Positions 15,590 to 25,048 of a stretch of DNA of 64,000 nucleotides are shown here, piece by piece; positions within the stretch are counted from its first letter, which is position 1; each line of letters begins with the position of its first letter. The notes under the pieces are model-generated. The model saw only the letters and a list, made by a program, of their open reading frames with translations, was not told where the DNA came from and made no database searches. A program made the translations under genes and the position numbers. This DNA comes from Bacillus timonensis (GTDB taxonomy: Bacteria > Bacillota > Bacilli > Bacillales > Bacillaceae_L), in the NCBI GenBank assembly GCA_020171895.1, contig JAIVAN010000001.1, positions 124,001 through 188,000 on the forward strand, given 5' to 3'.

Positions 15590-17935
15590 ATGGGAAAAAC
15601 AAAACATACAGGTCCTATAAAACTTGATACAAAGCCAGATCCATCGTTATGGGCTGGACTATCTCCAATGGGGTTAGGAAAAGTGAAACCTCATCATATT
15701 AAAGATACGATGAAGGTTGTTTGGGATAATAAGGATAATTTACCTTATGCTTATCGTATTTTAACGCAAGGTGTTTGTGATGGCTGTGCATTAGGAGTTT
15801 CTGGTTTATATGACCAAACATTAACAGGACCTCACTTATGTACAACACGATTAAATGTATTGCGTCTTAATACAGCTCCAGCGATTGATCCAACATGGCT
15901 TGAAGATGTGGATAAGATGAAGGAATTAGATAGCACTGAGCTTCGAAAGCTTGGGCGTATTCCATACCCTCTTTCTCGTAAAAAGGGCGAAAAGAAATTC
16001 ACAAGAATTTCATGGGACGAAGCGTTAAATCGTATCGCAGCAAAGATCAACAAAATTGACCCTAAGCAATTAGCATTCTATTTAACAGCTCGTGGAATTA
16101 CGAATGAAGTGTATTATACAGCTGCTAAGGTTGCTCGTTTCTTAGGAACGAATAACATTGATAATGCTTCACGTATTTGTCACTCGCCAAGTAAAACAGC
16201 ACTTAAGCGTTCACTAGGAATTGGGGCATCAAGCTGTAACTATAAAGACTGGATTGGTACAGATGTTTTAGTATTCTGGGGATCTGTTGCGGCAAACAAC
16301 CAGCCTGTTTCAACGAAATATATGTATGCAGCGAAAAAAGCTGGAACGAAGATCATTACAATTAATCCTTACCGTGAGCCAGCAATGGAGAAATATTGGA
16401 TTCCTTCTATTCCAGAGAGTGCAGTTTTTGGAACAAAGATTGTTGATGATGTATACCAAGTCAACATTGGTGGAGACATTGCCTTCATGAATGGGGTTAT
16501 GAAGTACTGGTTTGAAATGGAAGAAGTAAAGCCAGGTTCAGCGATTGATCATGAATTTGTTAAAGCACATACAAATGGCTTTGATGAATTAAAAGCACAT
16601 TTAAAAGAGCAATCATGGGAGCAATTGGAGAAATCGTCAGGTCTATCAAAAGATCGTATTGCAGAATTCGCTGTACTTCTAGCAAACTCAAAATCTGGTA
16701 TTTTCGTATGGAGCATGGGCTTAACACAGCATCGTTTTGCGACAGATAATATTTCTCAAGTTGCAAACCTTGCGATGCTACAAGGGTTTATTGGAAGAGA
16801 GCATTGCGGTGTTATGCCAATTCGTGGACATAGTGGAGTACAGGGTTCAGGAGAAATGGGTGCTGATCCATTTGTTCTTCCTGGCAGTGATTTTGATGAA
16901 GAAAATGCTCAAAGAATGGAAAAAATTTGGGGATTTGATATTCCGAGATGGCAAGGTGATACGGTTGGACAAACGTTAGAAAATATTATGCTACCAGATG
17001 ACCATGAACGTAAAGTGAAGTTATTCTATACAAGTGGTGGTAACTTCTTAGAAACAATGCCAGACCCTGATTCGATTCAAGAAATTTTAGAAACGGTTGA
17101 GTTACGTGTTCACCAAGATATTATTTTTAATACATCAACGCTCGTGGATGCAAAAGAAGAGGTTATCGTATTACCTGCGATGACTCGCTATGAACAACCA
17201 GGTGGTGGAACGTCCACAAGTACAGAACGTATGGTGTACTTCAGTCCTGAAATTAAAGGACCTCGTATTGAAGAAGCTCGTTCTGAATGGGAAATTTATG
17301 TGGATTTAGCATCGCGTGTTCACCCAGAGCGCAGTCATCTCGTTAACTTTAAAAGCGCTCAAGAAATCCGTGATGAAATTGCAGTTGCGAACCGTAATTA
17401 TGATGGTATTCAACATTTGAAAAACCGTGGAGATGTATTCCAATGGGGTGGCGCTTGGTTATGTGAAGATGGCGTTTGTCCGACTCCAGATGGTAAAGGA
17501 AATCTTTTATCCATTGAGATTCCAGAGTTACGTAAAAATGAAGGTCATTTCTATGTAACAAGCCGTCGTGGTAAGCAATTTAACTCAATGATCTACAGCG
17601 ATAAAGATGCGTTCAATGCTGCTGACCGTTATGATATTTTAATGAGTGCAGAAGATGCTGAGAAATTACGTATTAAAGAAGGCGACGCAATTGTTGCTTA
17701 CAATAAATTTGGAACAATGCAAGGTAAAGCAAAAATTGAAGATTTAAAATCAGGTAACATTGCCGTATTCTGGCCAGAAGGTAATGTTCTTTTACAAAAA
17801 GGTGTATACGAAGAGTATGCGCAAATTCCTGAATACAACATCGCTGTTGTTGTGGAGAAAGCAGAAACATTCCACGCACAAAAAGACCAACGCTATGTTG
17901 AAAAGAGAATTGAAGAGTTAGAGATGGACGTTTAA
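15590..17935 (+). CDS. FdhF/YdeP-type molybdopterin oxidoreductase (formate dehydrogenase alpha-like)
   Basis: 781 residues, the length of the FdhF/YdeP family (TIGR01701 type). The N-terminus has CDGCALGVSG (Cys 63 and 66) instead of the full four-Cys Fe-S motif of classical formate dehydrogenase. The Mo ligand position is Cys 197 in SRICHSPS, so selenocysteine is not used. Later motifs are MGLTQHRFATDN, MPIRGHSGVQGSGEMGADP, TRYEQPGGGTSTSTERM and a C-terminal MopB domain. ATG behind AAAGGAGAG. Leader 2 controls entry. It should depend on moaA, moeA, mobB and fdhD in this window. Formate oxidation itself is not proven for this subfamily. Confidence 0.85.
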   Translation: MGKTKHTGPIKLDTKPDPSLWAGLSPMGLGKVKPHHIKDTMKVVWDNKDNLPYAYRILTQGVCDGCALGVSGLYDQTLTGPHLCTTRLNVLRLNTAPAIDPTWLEDVDKMKELDSTELRKLGRIPYPLSRKKGEKKFTRISWDEALNRIAAKINKIDPKQLAFYLTARGITNEVYYTAAKVARFLGTNNIDNASRICHSPSKTALKRSLGIGASSCNYKDWIGTDVLVFWGSVAANNQPVSTKYMYAAKKAGTKIITINPYREPAMEKYWIPSIPESAVFGTKIVDDVYQVNIGGDIAFMNGVMKYWFEMEEVKPGSAIDHEFVKAHTNGFDELKAHLKEQSWEQLEKSSGLSKDRIAEFAVLLANSKSGIFVWSMGLTQHRFATDNISQVANLAMLQGFIGREHCGVMPIRGHSGVQGSGEMGADPFVLPGSDFDEENAQRMEKIWGFDIPRWQGDTVGQTLENIMLPDDHERKVKLFYTSGGNFLETMPDPDSIQEILETVELRVHQDIIFNTSTLVDAKEEVIVLPAMTRYEQPGGGTSTSTERMVYFSPEIKGPRIEEARSEWEIYVDLASRVHPERSHLVNFKSAQEIRDEIAVANRNYDGIQHLKNRGDVFQWGGAWLCEDGVCPTPDGKGNLLSIEIPELRKNEGHFYVTSRRGKQFNSMIYSDKDAFNAADRYDILMSAEDAEKLRIKEGDAIVAYNKFGTMQGKAKIEDLKSGNIAVFWPEGNVLLQKGVYEEYAQIPEYNIAVVVEKAETFHAQKDQRYVEKRIEELEMDV

Positions 17936-17941
17936 AAGAAA

Positions 17942-17976
17942 AACCACTATTTCCTTAATTGGAGATAGTGGTTTTT
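17942..17976 (+). terminator. Intrinsic terminator after fdhF-like gene
   Basis: Stem AACCACTAT / ATAGTGGTT extended by TCC/GGA, then a T-run. Confidence 0.85.
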
Positions 17977-18002
17977 CGTGTTTCTTCTATTATATATGCA
18001 TC

Positions 18003-18608
18003 CTATTTTGATTGAAGAGTTCCTAAATAGTACCCTGCAAGGAAGATGGTGATAATTAATATGAAATGAATGAGTGCCCAACCTAGTTTTCCATATCGTA
18101 AATGCTGTATTGACAATGGCTTTCGTAGGTTGTCAAGAATGATAAGGCCTCCGATCCATTCGAAAAGTAGAAAATAGATCCACCACCATGTGTAAGAGTC
18201 CCACATATCCCATTTGTAATTATACTCAATAATTCTTGTTTGATGTAATGCGTAAGCTTCAAAAAGTATGCCCGTATGAATGATTGCCCAATAATAAGGT
18301 ATTTTCCAAGTCCATTCCCTAGGGCTATAACGAACAGCAAATAACACCATTATTGGAAAAGAGAAAGTAATGGCAGTAAACGGCATAATCGTCATTTTAG
18401 GAAATAACAAATATGGATAGGAGTAAAATTTTAATTTCACAAAAATATAACAAAGAATATTACCAACAATAGTTGTAAGGATAAAAAGGAGTCCATATCG
18501 TTTCCAATCTAGTTTTAAAAAATAAATAAGACTTATCATACCTGTTAAAATGATGAAACAGTAAATAAAAGTTTCTTTATCCAATCCTATATTAATAAAG
18601 TCATTCAT
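18003..18608 (-). CDS. CBO0543-like membrane protein
   Basis: 201 residues from the ATG at 18608 (AGGAAGATGG upstream; a TTG 21 nt earlier is in frame but poorly placed). Six to seven membrane segments, many aromatic residues, and the YSYPYLLFPK and WKIPYYWAIIHTGILFEA motifs seen in the CBO0543 family of uncharacterised Bacillus/Clostridium membrane proteins. Convergent with the fdhF-like gene. Role unknown. Confidence 0.7.
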   Translation of the reverse strand: MNDFINIGLDKETFIYCFIILTGMISLIYFLKLDWKRYGLLFILTTIVGNILCYIFVKLKFYSYPYLLFPKMTIMPFTAITFSFPIMVLFAVRYSPREWTWKIPYYWAIIHTGILFEAYALHQTRIIEYNYKWDMWDSYTWWWIYFLLFEWIGGLIILDNLRKPLSIQHLRYGKLGWALIHFILIITIFLAGYYLGTLQSK

Positions 18609-18768
18609 TAATACCCATCTTCCTATCAAAGAATAACATTATACTTTCCATTTTCTTCTTTTTTATTCGTTGATTTATGTTTAATGATTCGTAAGTCATG
18701 AAAGTAATCTTAATCCCATAAACTATTAGAAACTTGTCCTTTATTAGGATGTGAAAAGAGGGGAATGT

Positions 18769-19674
18769 ATGAACCGGTTTTTAAAAGTTTCAGATGAAGT
18801 TCAAGCTGCGTTAGCAAATAACACTCCTGTTGTTGCACTTGAGTCGACAATTATTTCCCACGGAATGCCCTATCCAACTAATGTTGTAATGGCATTAGAA
18901 GTGGAGCGGATTATTCGTGAAAATGGGGCTGTACCTGCAACAATAGCAATTTTAGACGGGCAAATATGTGTAGGTTTATCGGAAACAGAAATTACTAGAT
19001 TAGCAACAGAGGAGTCGGTGGTGAAAACAAGTATTCGAGATTTACCTGGTGTGTTAGCCAAAAGGGTTACGGGGGCAACTACTGTAGCTACGACAACTTA
19101 TGCTGCATATATGGCAGGAATTAAGTTTTTTGCAACAGGTGGGTTAGGTGGTGTACACCGAGGTTTAGAAGAAACGTTCGATATTTCGGCTGACCTTCCT
19201 GCATTAGCCGCTTATCCTGTTTGTGTGATAAGTGCAGGTGTCAAGTCAATTTTAGATATTCCTAAGACACTAGAATACTTTGAAACGAGTGGTGTACCTG
19301 TGTATGGGTTTAGGACAAATCAATATCCAGGGTTTTATGTTAGTGACTCAGGGTGTGAGGTTACTAAAATTGAAATGGATGAACTCGTCAAGCTATTAAA
19401 AGTAAAAGAGGAATTAGATTTGAAACAAGCTGTTCATGTAGCTGTACCTATCCCTAAAGAATCGCAATTAGATCCTTCGTTGATACAAGTTATTATAGAA
19501 GAGGCCCTTTCAGCGGCGAAAGAAAAAGGGATTTATGGTAAGGACGTGACACCATTTTTACTGTCGATGATCAAAGAGAAAACGGGTGGAGAGAGCTTAA
19601 AAGCAAATATTGCGCTCATGAAAAATAATGCGAGGACAGCGGCCCTAATTGCGAAGGCCTATTGTACACAATGA
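18769..19674 (+). CDS. psuG: Pseudouridine-5'-phosphate glycosidase PsuG
   Basis: 301 residues from the ATG at 18769 behind AGAGGGGA. PsuG cleaves the C-C bond of pseudouridine 5'-phosphate to uracil and ribose 5-phosphate. Motifs: ALESTIISHGMPYP (catalytic Glu), TSIRDLP preceded by Lys, FATGGLGGVHRG, and AGVKSILDIPKTLEYFET with the Schiff-base-type lysine. The stop overlaps the psuK start as ATGA, and the pair carries out pseudouridine salvage. Confidence 0.95.
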   Translation: MNRFLKVSDEVQAALANNTPVVALESTIISHGMPYPTNVVMALEVERIIRENGAVPATIAILDGQICVGLSETEITRLATEESVVKTSIRDLPGVLAKRVTGATTVATTTYAAYMAGIKFFATGGLGGVHRGLEETFDISADLPALAAYPVCVISAGVKSILDIPKTLEYFETSGVPVYGFRTNQYPGFYVSDSGCEVTKIEMDELVKLLKVKEELDLKQAVHVAVPIPKESQLDPSLIQVIIEEALSAAKEKGIYGKDVTPFLLSMIKEKTGGESLKANIALMKNNARTAALIAKAYCTQ

Positions 19675-20555
19675 TTGTTTCTATAGGTGATGTGGTCGTA
19701 GATGTCATCGTAAATGGTGTTAGTATGAATTACGGAACGGACTCCAAAGCAAGTATTCGAACATTCGCTGGTGGTCAATCAAATAATGTGGCTGCTTGGG
19801 TAGCGTATCATGATGTACATTCGACGTTAATTGGGAAGGTTGGGAATGATCCTTTTGGTCGGTTTTTAATTGATGAAGCGAAGAAACAGGGCATTGAGGC
19901 ATTACTTGAAGTGGAAGGGCAGGCTGAGACTGGAAAAATTCTAGTTGTGGTTGATAAACATACTGGTGAACGAACGATGATCACTGACCGAGGTGCAAAT
20001 TTGTTACTAGATGTGAATGTGATCGAAGCAAGGGGAGATCGAGTAAGAGAGTGTAATCTTCTCTATCTTTCTGGGTATAGTTTGTTCTCTAAGGTAACGA
20101 AGGAAGCAGTCGATGTTGCAAAAGGTATCGCGGTAGATGAAAAGATTCCAATTGCACTAGATCCTAGCTCTGTTTATTATTTGAGAGAAAAAAAAGGGGA
20201 GTTGCTTTCTTTCTTAAAAAACATCACCTTTTTGTTTCCAAATTATGAAGAAGGTATGCTTTTAACGGGAGAAGATGAACCAAAGCGAATTGTGAAACGC
20301 TTAAGGGAGTTTGTTCCTTATCCCATCTTAAAGTTAGGTGAACGAGGTTGTATGTTATATGAAGATGGTTCGTTTGTTTCGATTTCATCTGAACAAGTAA
20401 AGGTTGAAGATACAGTTGGTGCCGGGGATTGTTTTGTCGGAACTTTTTTGGCATCGTATATGAAAAAAGCTGATGTGATTGATTCCGCTCATACCGCTGT
20501 GAAGATGGCTAGTTATCAGGTAGGGATCAGGGGTGCAAGACCGTTGCTGAAGTGA
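19671..20555 (+). CDS. psuK: Pseudouridine kinase PsuK (PfkB family)
   Basis: 294 residues from the ATG at 19671, which overlaps the psuG stop. PfkB fold: N-terminal GGQSNNVAAWVA, glycine-rich region GKVGNDPFGRFL, and the catalytic DTVGAGDCFVGTF near the C-terminus with the general-base Asp. It phosphorylates pseudouridine to supply PsuG. Assignment to pseudouridine rests mainly on coupling to psuG. Confidence 0.92.
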   Translation: MIVSIGDVVVDVIVNGVSMNYGTDSKASIRTFAGGQSNNVAAWVAYHDVHSTLIGKVGNDPFGRFLIDEAKKQGIEALLEVEGQAETGKILVVVDKHTGERTMITDRGANLLLDVNVIEARGDRVRECNLLYLSGYSLFSKVTKEAVDVAKGIAVDEKIPIALDPSSVYYLREKKGELLSFLKNITFLFPNYEEGMLLTGEDEPKRIVKRLREFVPYPILKLGERGCMLYEDGSFVSISSEQVKVEDTVGAGDCFVGTFLASYMKKADVIDSAHTAVKMASYQVGIRGARPLLK

Positions 20556-20705
20556 TTGAATTGGTTCGTGGTTTTAAAAATGTATTTGATGACCTGGTAT
20601 TTGAGGTTTCATATTGTATCAATCGTAGAGAAATAATTGTAGTTTAATAGGTATTTTTAAAGTTTTAAGTATTGCATAAACATTTATGATGAACACAACA
20701 TATAT

Positions 20706-20738
20706 AAAAGCACCGCAATTTGCGGTGCTTTTAATACT
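20706..20738 (+). terminator. Intrinsic terminator after psuGK region
   Basis: Near-perfect 12-bp stem AAAAGCACCGCA / TGCGGTGCTTTT with a 3-nt loop; usable in both directions, with a better T-run on the plus strand. Confidence 0.85.
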
Positions 20739-20763
20739 TTTTAATTTTTAAAATCTATGAACT

Positions 20764-21684
20764 TTAATCAGCTATTTGATTTGCATTCGGTACATACGCA
20801 ATACTTGAAAACAGTCGAATGATACTCTCTTGGTCAATTTGATTTGCTCGAACTTCAAATATGACGTTGTCTTTTGTTCCTTGAAAGTAGCCAGTTCCAT
20901 CCGTTTTCCAGGCGATTTCTGAAAGCAGTCCAAAGTCTTCAAGTTGATTGGGCTCATGGGTGAATTCTAGTGCTTCTTTAGGTGTTGTTGTAGATTCATA
21001 GTATCTTATTGACAGTTGTTTTCCTTCTTGTGTAAGTTGGAAAGCTACAACTTTATCTACAAGTGAAGCTGATAATTGTGTGAAGTCTGGTGCTTGTAAA
21101 GTATGGTAAAAGGTAATTGTCTTTTGGATATCGGCTATTACCTGTGGAACATCTTCTGGAGTTTTGCTTTCAAAAGTAGGTGATTTAATAAATATAGTAT
21201 CAGCCTTTTTTCCCTTTTTAAGCAGGTGATAGCCTTTTAATGATTTTTCTTCTTCTCCCGTCCATACTTCTACGGCTATATATTCAGGTGCTGTTAAACC
21301 AGATACTGAGTAAAGAAATGATTTAGCTGGATAAATTGATGAGTAGATTATTGAATCTATTAGGTCAATTGAAAATTGATTGGTTTTAATCTGCTGAAGC
21401 TTCTCATCAATTTCAAATAATTCCATGCGCTCGTAGGTCGGTTCATATACATAGCCCTTATATAGGAGATGAACACGTTCATTCTTCTTCTGTTCGTCTT
21501 CTAATAATTGAACACTTTCTTCTAAATCTTTGTCTCTATGTTCTATTTGATCTGCTATATTGTCAAATTTTTGCTGAAATTTGTCTGCTTCGTTTTCAGA
21601 TCTCATCGTACCTGCAAAAATTAAAAACGCAAAGGTAATTACAGCAAAATAGATCGATAACTTCATAGGTGACATGGTTGACAT
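20764..21684 (-). CDS. Membrane-anchored coiled-coil protein, unknown function
   Basis: 306 residues. An N-terminal membrane helix (about 9-26) is followed by a coiled coil (about 32-70, NEADKFQQKFDNIADQIEHR...) and a mainly beta C-terminal region outside the membrane. ATG behind AGAAGGAG. Monocistronic. I do not recognise a family. Confidence 0.7.
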   Translation of the reverse strand: MSTMSPMKLSIYFAVITFAFLIFAGTMRSENEADKFQQKFDNIADQIEHRDKDLEESVQLLEDEQKKNERVHLLYKGYVYEPTYERMELFEIDEKLQQIKTNQFSIDLIDSIIYSSIYPAKSFLYSVSGLTAPEYIAVEVWTGEEEKSLKGYHLLKKGKKADTIFIKSPTFESKTPEDVPQVIADIQKTITFYHTLQAPDFTQLSASLVDKVVAFQLTQEGKQLSIRYYESTTTPKEALEFTHEPNQLEDFGLLSEIAWKTDGTGYFQGTKDNVIFEVRANQIDQESIIRLFSSIAYVPNANQIAD

Positions 21685-21874
21685 CGTACTCCTTCTATTA
21701 AACTATTGTAAGGATAGCATAAATTGGTGTATCGCCGATAGTGGGAAATGTGGGATAATGATGTTGTTAGTAATCTTTTAAAAAATATTAAGAAAATTGT
21801 TAAGGAACCGACATAAAGAGTAAGAGTGTTTCGAAATCATTATTAAATAAATATAATTCAAGAAGGAGAGAGCT

Positions 21875-23026
21875 TTGCATATGCCTAAACTATTATCATT
21901 CATAACAGCTTTTGCACTTATTTTTTCATTAGGTACACAAACGTTCGCAAATGAAACAGGAACAGAAACTACTGAAACAGAAGAGAATGTAGAAACAGTA
22001 GAAACAGCTGAAGAGGCGACTACTTCAGAAGAAGATGAATCTACTGAATCTACTGAGTCAACAGAAGATAATGGAAGCGAAACTTCAGAATCTACTGAAG
22101 ATGAAGAAGAGGAAGCACCAAAGTTAGTACCAGGAGATTTTTTCTATTTTGTCAAAATTATGACGGAAAAAATCCGTATTGCATTTACTTTTGATGACTA
22201 CAAGCAAGCAGAGCTTTTAGCTGATTTTGCTTATGAGCGTATAAAAGAGGCAAATGAATTAATTAAAGAGGGAAAAACAGAAGAAGCTGCAGAGCTTTTA
22301 AAAACGGCGATTGAAACTCAAGAGAAAGCAGATGAGAAAGCGGCTGATGCTGAAGGTTCAGATTCAACAGAAGATGGAACTGAAACTGAATCAACTGAGA
22401 ATATTGCAGAAGATACAGTGTTAAAAACAAAGTTAGGTAATAATGTAGACTCATTATTAGTAGCGTTAGCAAAGATTGAAAATCCTAAAGCACAGCAAGC
22501 ATTAATGAAAAACATTGAAAAAACAATGAAGAAATATAAAAAGAAAATGGCGAAGCTTGAGGAAAAGAAAAACAAGTATGAAGAGAAAATGGCTGACATT
22601 CTTGAGAAACTAGCAAACGGTGAAATTTCACAAGAAGAAGCAGACGAAGAAATTGCTGAATTAAATGAAGAATTAGAAGAGAAGAAAGAAAAGTTGGTCT
22701 ATAAAGAAGATACTGATGTAGAAGATGACGATAAAGATGAAGATGAAGACAATGAAGAAGATGAAGAAAGAAAAGAAGAGGTAGCAAAAAAAGAACAAAA
22801 GCAAGAACGAAAAGAAGCTAAAAAAGAAGAAAAGCAAGCCCGCAAAGATGCTAAAAAAGAAGAAAAAGAGAAGCGTGAAGAAGATAAGCAAAAAGACGAC
22901 GAAGATAGTGATGAAGATGAACACGAAGTTGAAGATGAAGACGAAGATGAAGATGAAGATGAAGATGAAGATGAAGATGAAGATGAAGATGAAGATGAAG
23001 ATGAAGATGAAGATGACAAAGAATAA
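21875..23026 (+). CDS. Secreted acidic DUF5667 protein with Glu-Asp repeat tail
   Basis: 383 residues from the TTG at 21875 (6 nt after GGAG); the ATG at 21881 is the alternative. Signal peptide (KLLSFITAFALIFSLGTQTFA), a Thr/Ser/Glu-rich linker, then a helical DUF5667 region at about 85-230 (KIRIAFTFDDYKQAELLADFAYERIKEANELI). This is followed by Lys/Glu coiled coil and a C-terminal tract of roughly 14 Asp-Glu pairs encoded by GATGAA hexamers. Probably extracellular. The acidic tail could bind Ca2+ or other cations, which is inference. Confidence 0.8.
   Translation: MHMPKLLSFITAFALIFSLGTQTFANETGTETTETEENVETVETAEEATTSEEDESTESTESTEDNGSETSESTEDEEEEAPKLVPGDFFYFVKIMTEKIRIAFTFDDYKQAELLADFAYERIKEANELIKEGKTEEAAELLKTAIETQEKADEKAADAEGSDSTEDGTETESTENIAEDTVLKTKLGNNVDSLLVALAKIENPKAQQALMKNIEKTMKKYKKKMAKLEEKKNKYEEKMADILEKLANGEISQEEADEEIAELNEELEEKKEKLVYKEDTDVEDDDKDEDEDNEEDEERKEEVAKKEQKQERKEAKKEEKQARKDAKKEEKEKREEDKQKDDEDSDEDEHEVEDEDEDEDEDEDEDEDEDEDEDEDEDEDDKE
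22933..23017 (+). repeat. GATGAA hexamer microsatellite inside the DUF5667 gene
   Basis: About 14 almost identical 6-bp units encoding Glu-Asp. Changes in copy number would remain in frame and alter tail length only. Confidence 0.9.
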
Positions 23027-23034
23027 TAGTTTGT

Positions 23035-23065
23035 AAAAGCACTGGTTATTTCCAGTGCTTTTTTA
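23035..23065 (+). terminator. Intrinsic terminator
   Basis: Stem AAAAGCACTGG / CCAGTGCTTTT, short loop, T-run. Confidence 0.88.
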
Positions 23066-23171
23066 TATGGAGGGTAATTGGAGGCAATAATGTTGATAGA
23101 AATCTAAATTCTCTATATTATTAAAATTAATAGATTTTTATAAACTATGTAAGAAAAAAGGAGATACATAG

Positions 23172-24020
23172 ATGAAGATTTTTATTTCAGCGGATATTGA
23201 AGGCGTTTCAGGGGTTGCGACAAATCAGCAATTAAAAACACCAAGCGAGTATCAACGATTCCGTAAGCTAATGACCCAAGATGTAAATGCTGCGATTGAA
23301 GGGGCATTCAAGGGTGGAGCGACAGAGGTTGTTGTAGCTGATGGGCACGGAAATATGTCGAATATTTTTATTGAAGATCTTGATCCACGAGCTCGTCTGG
23401 TTCAAGGGAGTAACCGTGTGATGTGTCAATTGGAAGGGTTAGATGAAAGCTTTGATGCAATGATGTTTGTAGGGCATCATGGCCGTGAATCTGCTTCAGA
23501 ACGAACGACGATTAGCCATACGCTTGCTGGGATTTGTGTAAAGGAAATGAAGATTAATGGTAAGGTTGTTGGTGAAACGGAAATGAATGCGATGGTAGCG
23601 GGGGATTTTGATGTGCCAGCTATCTTTATCTCAGGTGATGATGCGTACGTTGCTGAGGTAAAAGAGACGTTACCAAATGTTGAGGGTGCTGTGGTGAAAA
23701 GAGGAATTGACCGTTTTTCTGCAGAACTTATCCATCCAGAGGTTGCACAACAATTAATTCGTGAAAAAGCGGAAATAGCGGTTCGTAGAATTTCAGAGTT
23801 TGTTGCATTGAAGGTGGAAGGGCCAGTTACATTTGAGATTACCTTCAAGGCAACAAATCAAGCGATGATGACAACGACAATTCCTTCAGTGGAAATGTTG
23901 AATTCAGAGACCATTACCTTTACTTGTCAGGATATGGTGACAGCATACAAGCATATGTGGGCTTGTGTCATTATTGCGATGACGGCAACAAATGGTGTTT
24001 TAGGTCATGTGAATGCGTAA
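23172..24020 (+). CDS. dppA: M55 family D-aminopeptidase (DppA-like)
   Basis: 282 residues. M55 zinc peptidase motifs: SADIEGVSG (Asp/Glu ligands at about 8-10), VADGHGN (His about 60), MFVGHHGR (His about 104) and GETEMNA (Glu about 133). DppA of B. subtilis is a decameric D-aminopeptidase acting on D-Ala-D-Ala and similar peptides. Here it is a single gene, not part of a dipeptide permease operon. ATG behind AAAAGGAG. A terminator lies at 24035. Confidence 0.92.
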   Translation: MKIFISADIEGVSGVATNQQLKTPSEYQRFRKLMTQDVNAAIEGAFKGGATEVVVADGHGNMSNIFIEDLDPRARLVQGSNRVMCQLEGLDESFDAMMFVGHHGRESASERTTISHTLAGICVKEMKINGKVVGETEMNAMVAGDFDVPAIFISGDDAYVAEVKETLPNVEGAVVKRGIDRFSAELIHPEVAQQLIREKAEIAVRRISEFVALKVEGPVTFEITFKATNQAMMTTTIPSVEMLNSETITFTCQDMVTAYKHMWACVIIAMTATNGVLGHVNA

Positions 24021-24034
24021 ATTTAATAAGAAAA

Positions 24035-24062
24035 CCTCGTCAAAAGCTGACGAGGATTTTTT
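24035..24062. terminator. Convergent terminator
   Basis: Stem CCTCGTC / GACGAGG, 7-nt loop, followed by a T-run on the plus strand and flanked by A-rich sequence on the left. Confidence 0.8.
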
Positions 24063-24079
24063 ATGTTTGCAAACGGTCT

Positions 24080-24505
24080 TTATTTGAGGTCTTTTTTTAA
24101 GAAATAATGGCAATGGTCTCTACCGACATTGTCTAAGGTGCCATAAACCTCGTAGCCTAACTTTTTATAAAAATCTAACGCTTGAAAGCTTAATGTGTCT
24201 ACTTTGATAAAATCGCAATCATGTTCTATCGCAATTTTTTCTGCTTCTTTCATTAATTCAGACCCGAAACCTGATTTGCGCACTTTTTCATCTACCATTA
24301 AAATGTGGATTTCAAGCCAATTCCAGCAAATCTCGCCAAGGAGTCCACCACGGGTGACGTTTTCCTCATCTTTAAGGTTCAGTTGTATTTCTTTGTACCT
24401 TCCTCTTAAATCTTCTGGGAAGTGTTTAAGGTTAAATTCATAAAGTTGCTTGTTAATTAGTTTTTTGTCATCTTGATTGACTTCTTGCGTGATGTGTAGT
24501 GTCAT
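24080..24505 (-). CDS. GNAT family N-acetyltransferase
   Basis: 141 residues, a single GNAT domain. Acetyl-CoA binding region VDEKVRKSGFGSELMKEAEKIA at about 75-95, then CDFIKVDTLSFQALDFYKKLGYEVYG, the typical beta5-alpha4 end. The substrate is unknown. ATG behind AAAAGGAG. Convergent with dppA. Confidence 0.9.
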   Translation of the reverse strand: MTLHITQEVNQDDKKLINKQLYEFNLKHFPEDLRGRYKEIQLNLKDEENVTRGGLLGEICWNWLEIHILMVDEKVRKSGFGSELMKEAEKIAIEHDCDFIKVDTLSFQALDFYKKLGYEVYGTLDNVGRDHCHYFLKKDLK

Positions 24506-24622
24506 GGTTTTCTCCTTTTCGTTCTTTCCTTAAATATTCTCTAAAATGATGGGGAATTCCTTTTTAATTAAGTGGACAATTCCTTTTCAATGTATGTATG
24601 CTACTAATTGGAGGTGTTTGAC

Positions 24623-24961
24623 ATGTCAGTACAAAAAATTTCACCCGAACAATTACATAAACAAATGGTGGAAAAGAAAGTTATCGTACTTGATGTAAGG
24701 GCTGAAGAGAAGTATCGAGAGTATCATATTGATAGTGATTATGTAGAATCAATTAATATTGTAAAGACTGCTATTTTTGAAAGGGATATAGAAGCACTGG
24801 CTTCACTTCCTAAAGAGACTGAAATCGTAGTAACATGTACGACCGGTAATTCTGCAGCTAAGTGTGCAGCGATATTAGATGAGTTGGAGTATTGTGTTGT
24901 TACGTTAGACGGCGGAGTTAGCAGTTGGAAGGCATTTATGGAGACAAAAACACAAAGGTAA
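24623..24961 (+). CDS. Rhodanese-like sulfurtransferase
   Basis: 112 residues from the ATG at 24623 (GGAGGTG upstream). Single rhodanese domain: VLDVRAEEKYREYHI at about 20-35 and the active-site loop VTCTTGNSAAKCA with the catalytic Cys in a CxxGxS arrangement. It could act as a sulfur carrier or thiosulfate:cyanide sulfurtransferase. Monocistronic, ended by a terminator. Confidence 0.88.
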   Translation: MSVQKISPEQLHKQMVEKKVIVLDVRAEEKYREYHIDSDYVESINIVKTAIFERDIEALASLPKETEIVVTCTTGNSAAKCAAILDELEYCVVTLDGGVSSWKAFMETKTQR

Positions 24962-24971
24962 GATATAGAGC

Positions 24972-25000
24972 ACACTCACGATAAAGGGTGTGTTTTTTGT
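24972..25000 (+). terminator. Intrinsic terminator
   Basis: Stem CACACTC / GGGTGTG with one G-U pair, 8-nt loop, then T6. Confidence 0.7.
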
Positions 25001-25048
25001 TATTATTTTGTAAAATAAAAGAACTATTAAAGAAGATTAGGAGATTAC

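Noticed and set aside
22263-23042. Several long minus-strand frames opposite the DUF5667 gene (Leu-, His- or Ser-rich)
   Set aside because: They are antisense products of its repetitive Glu/Asp/Lys codons.
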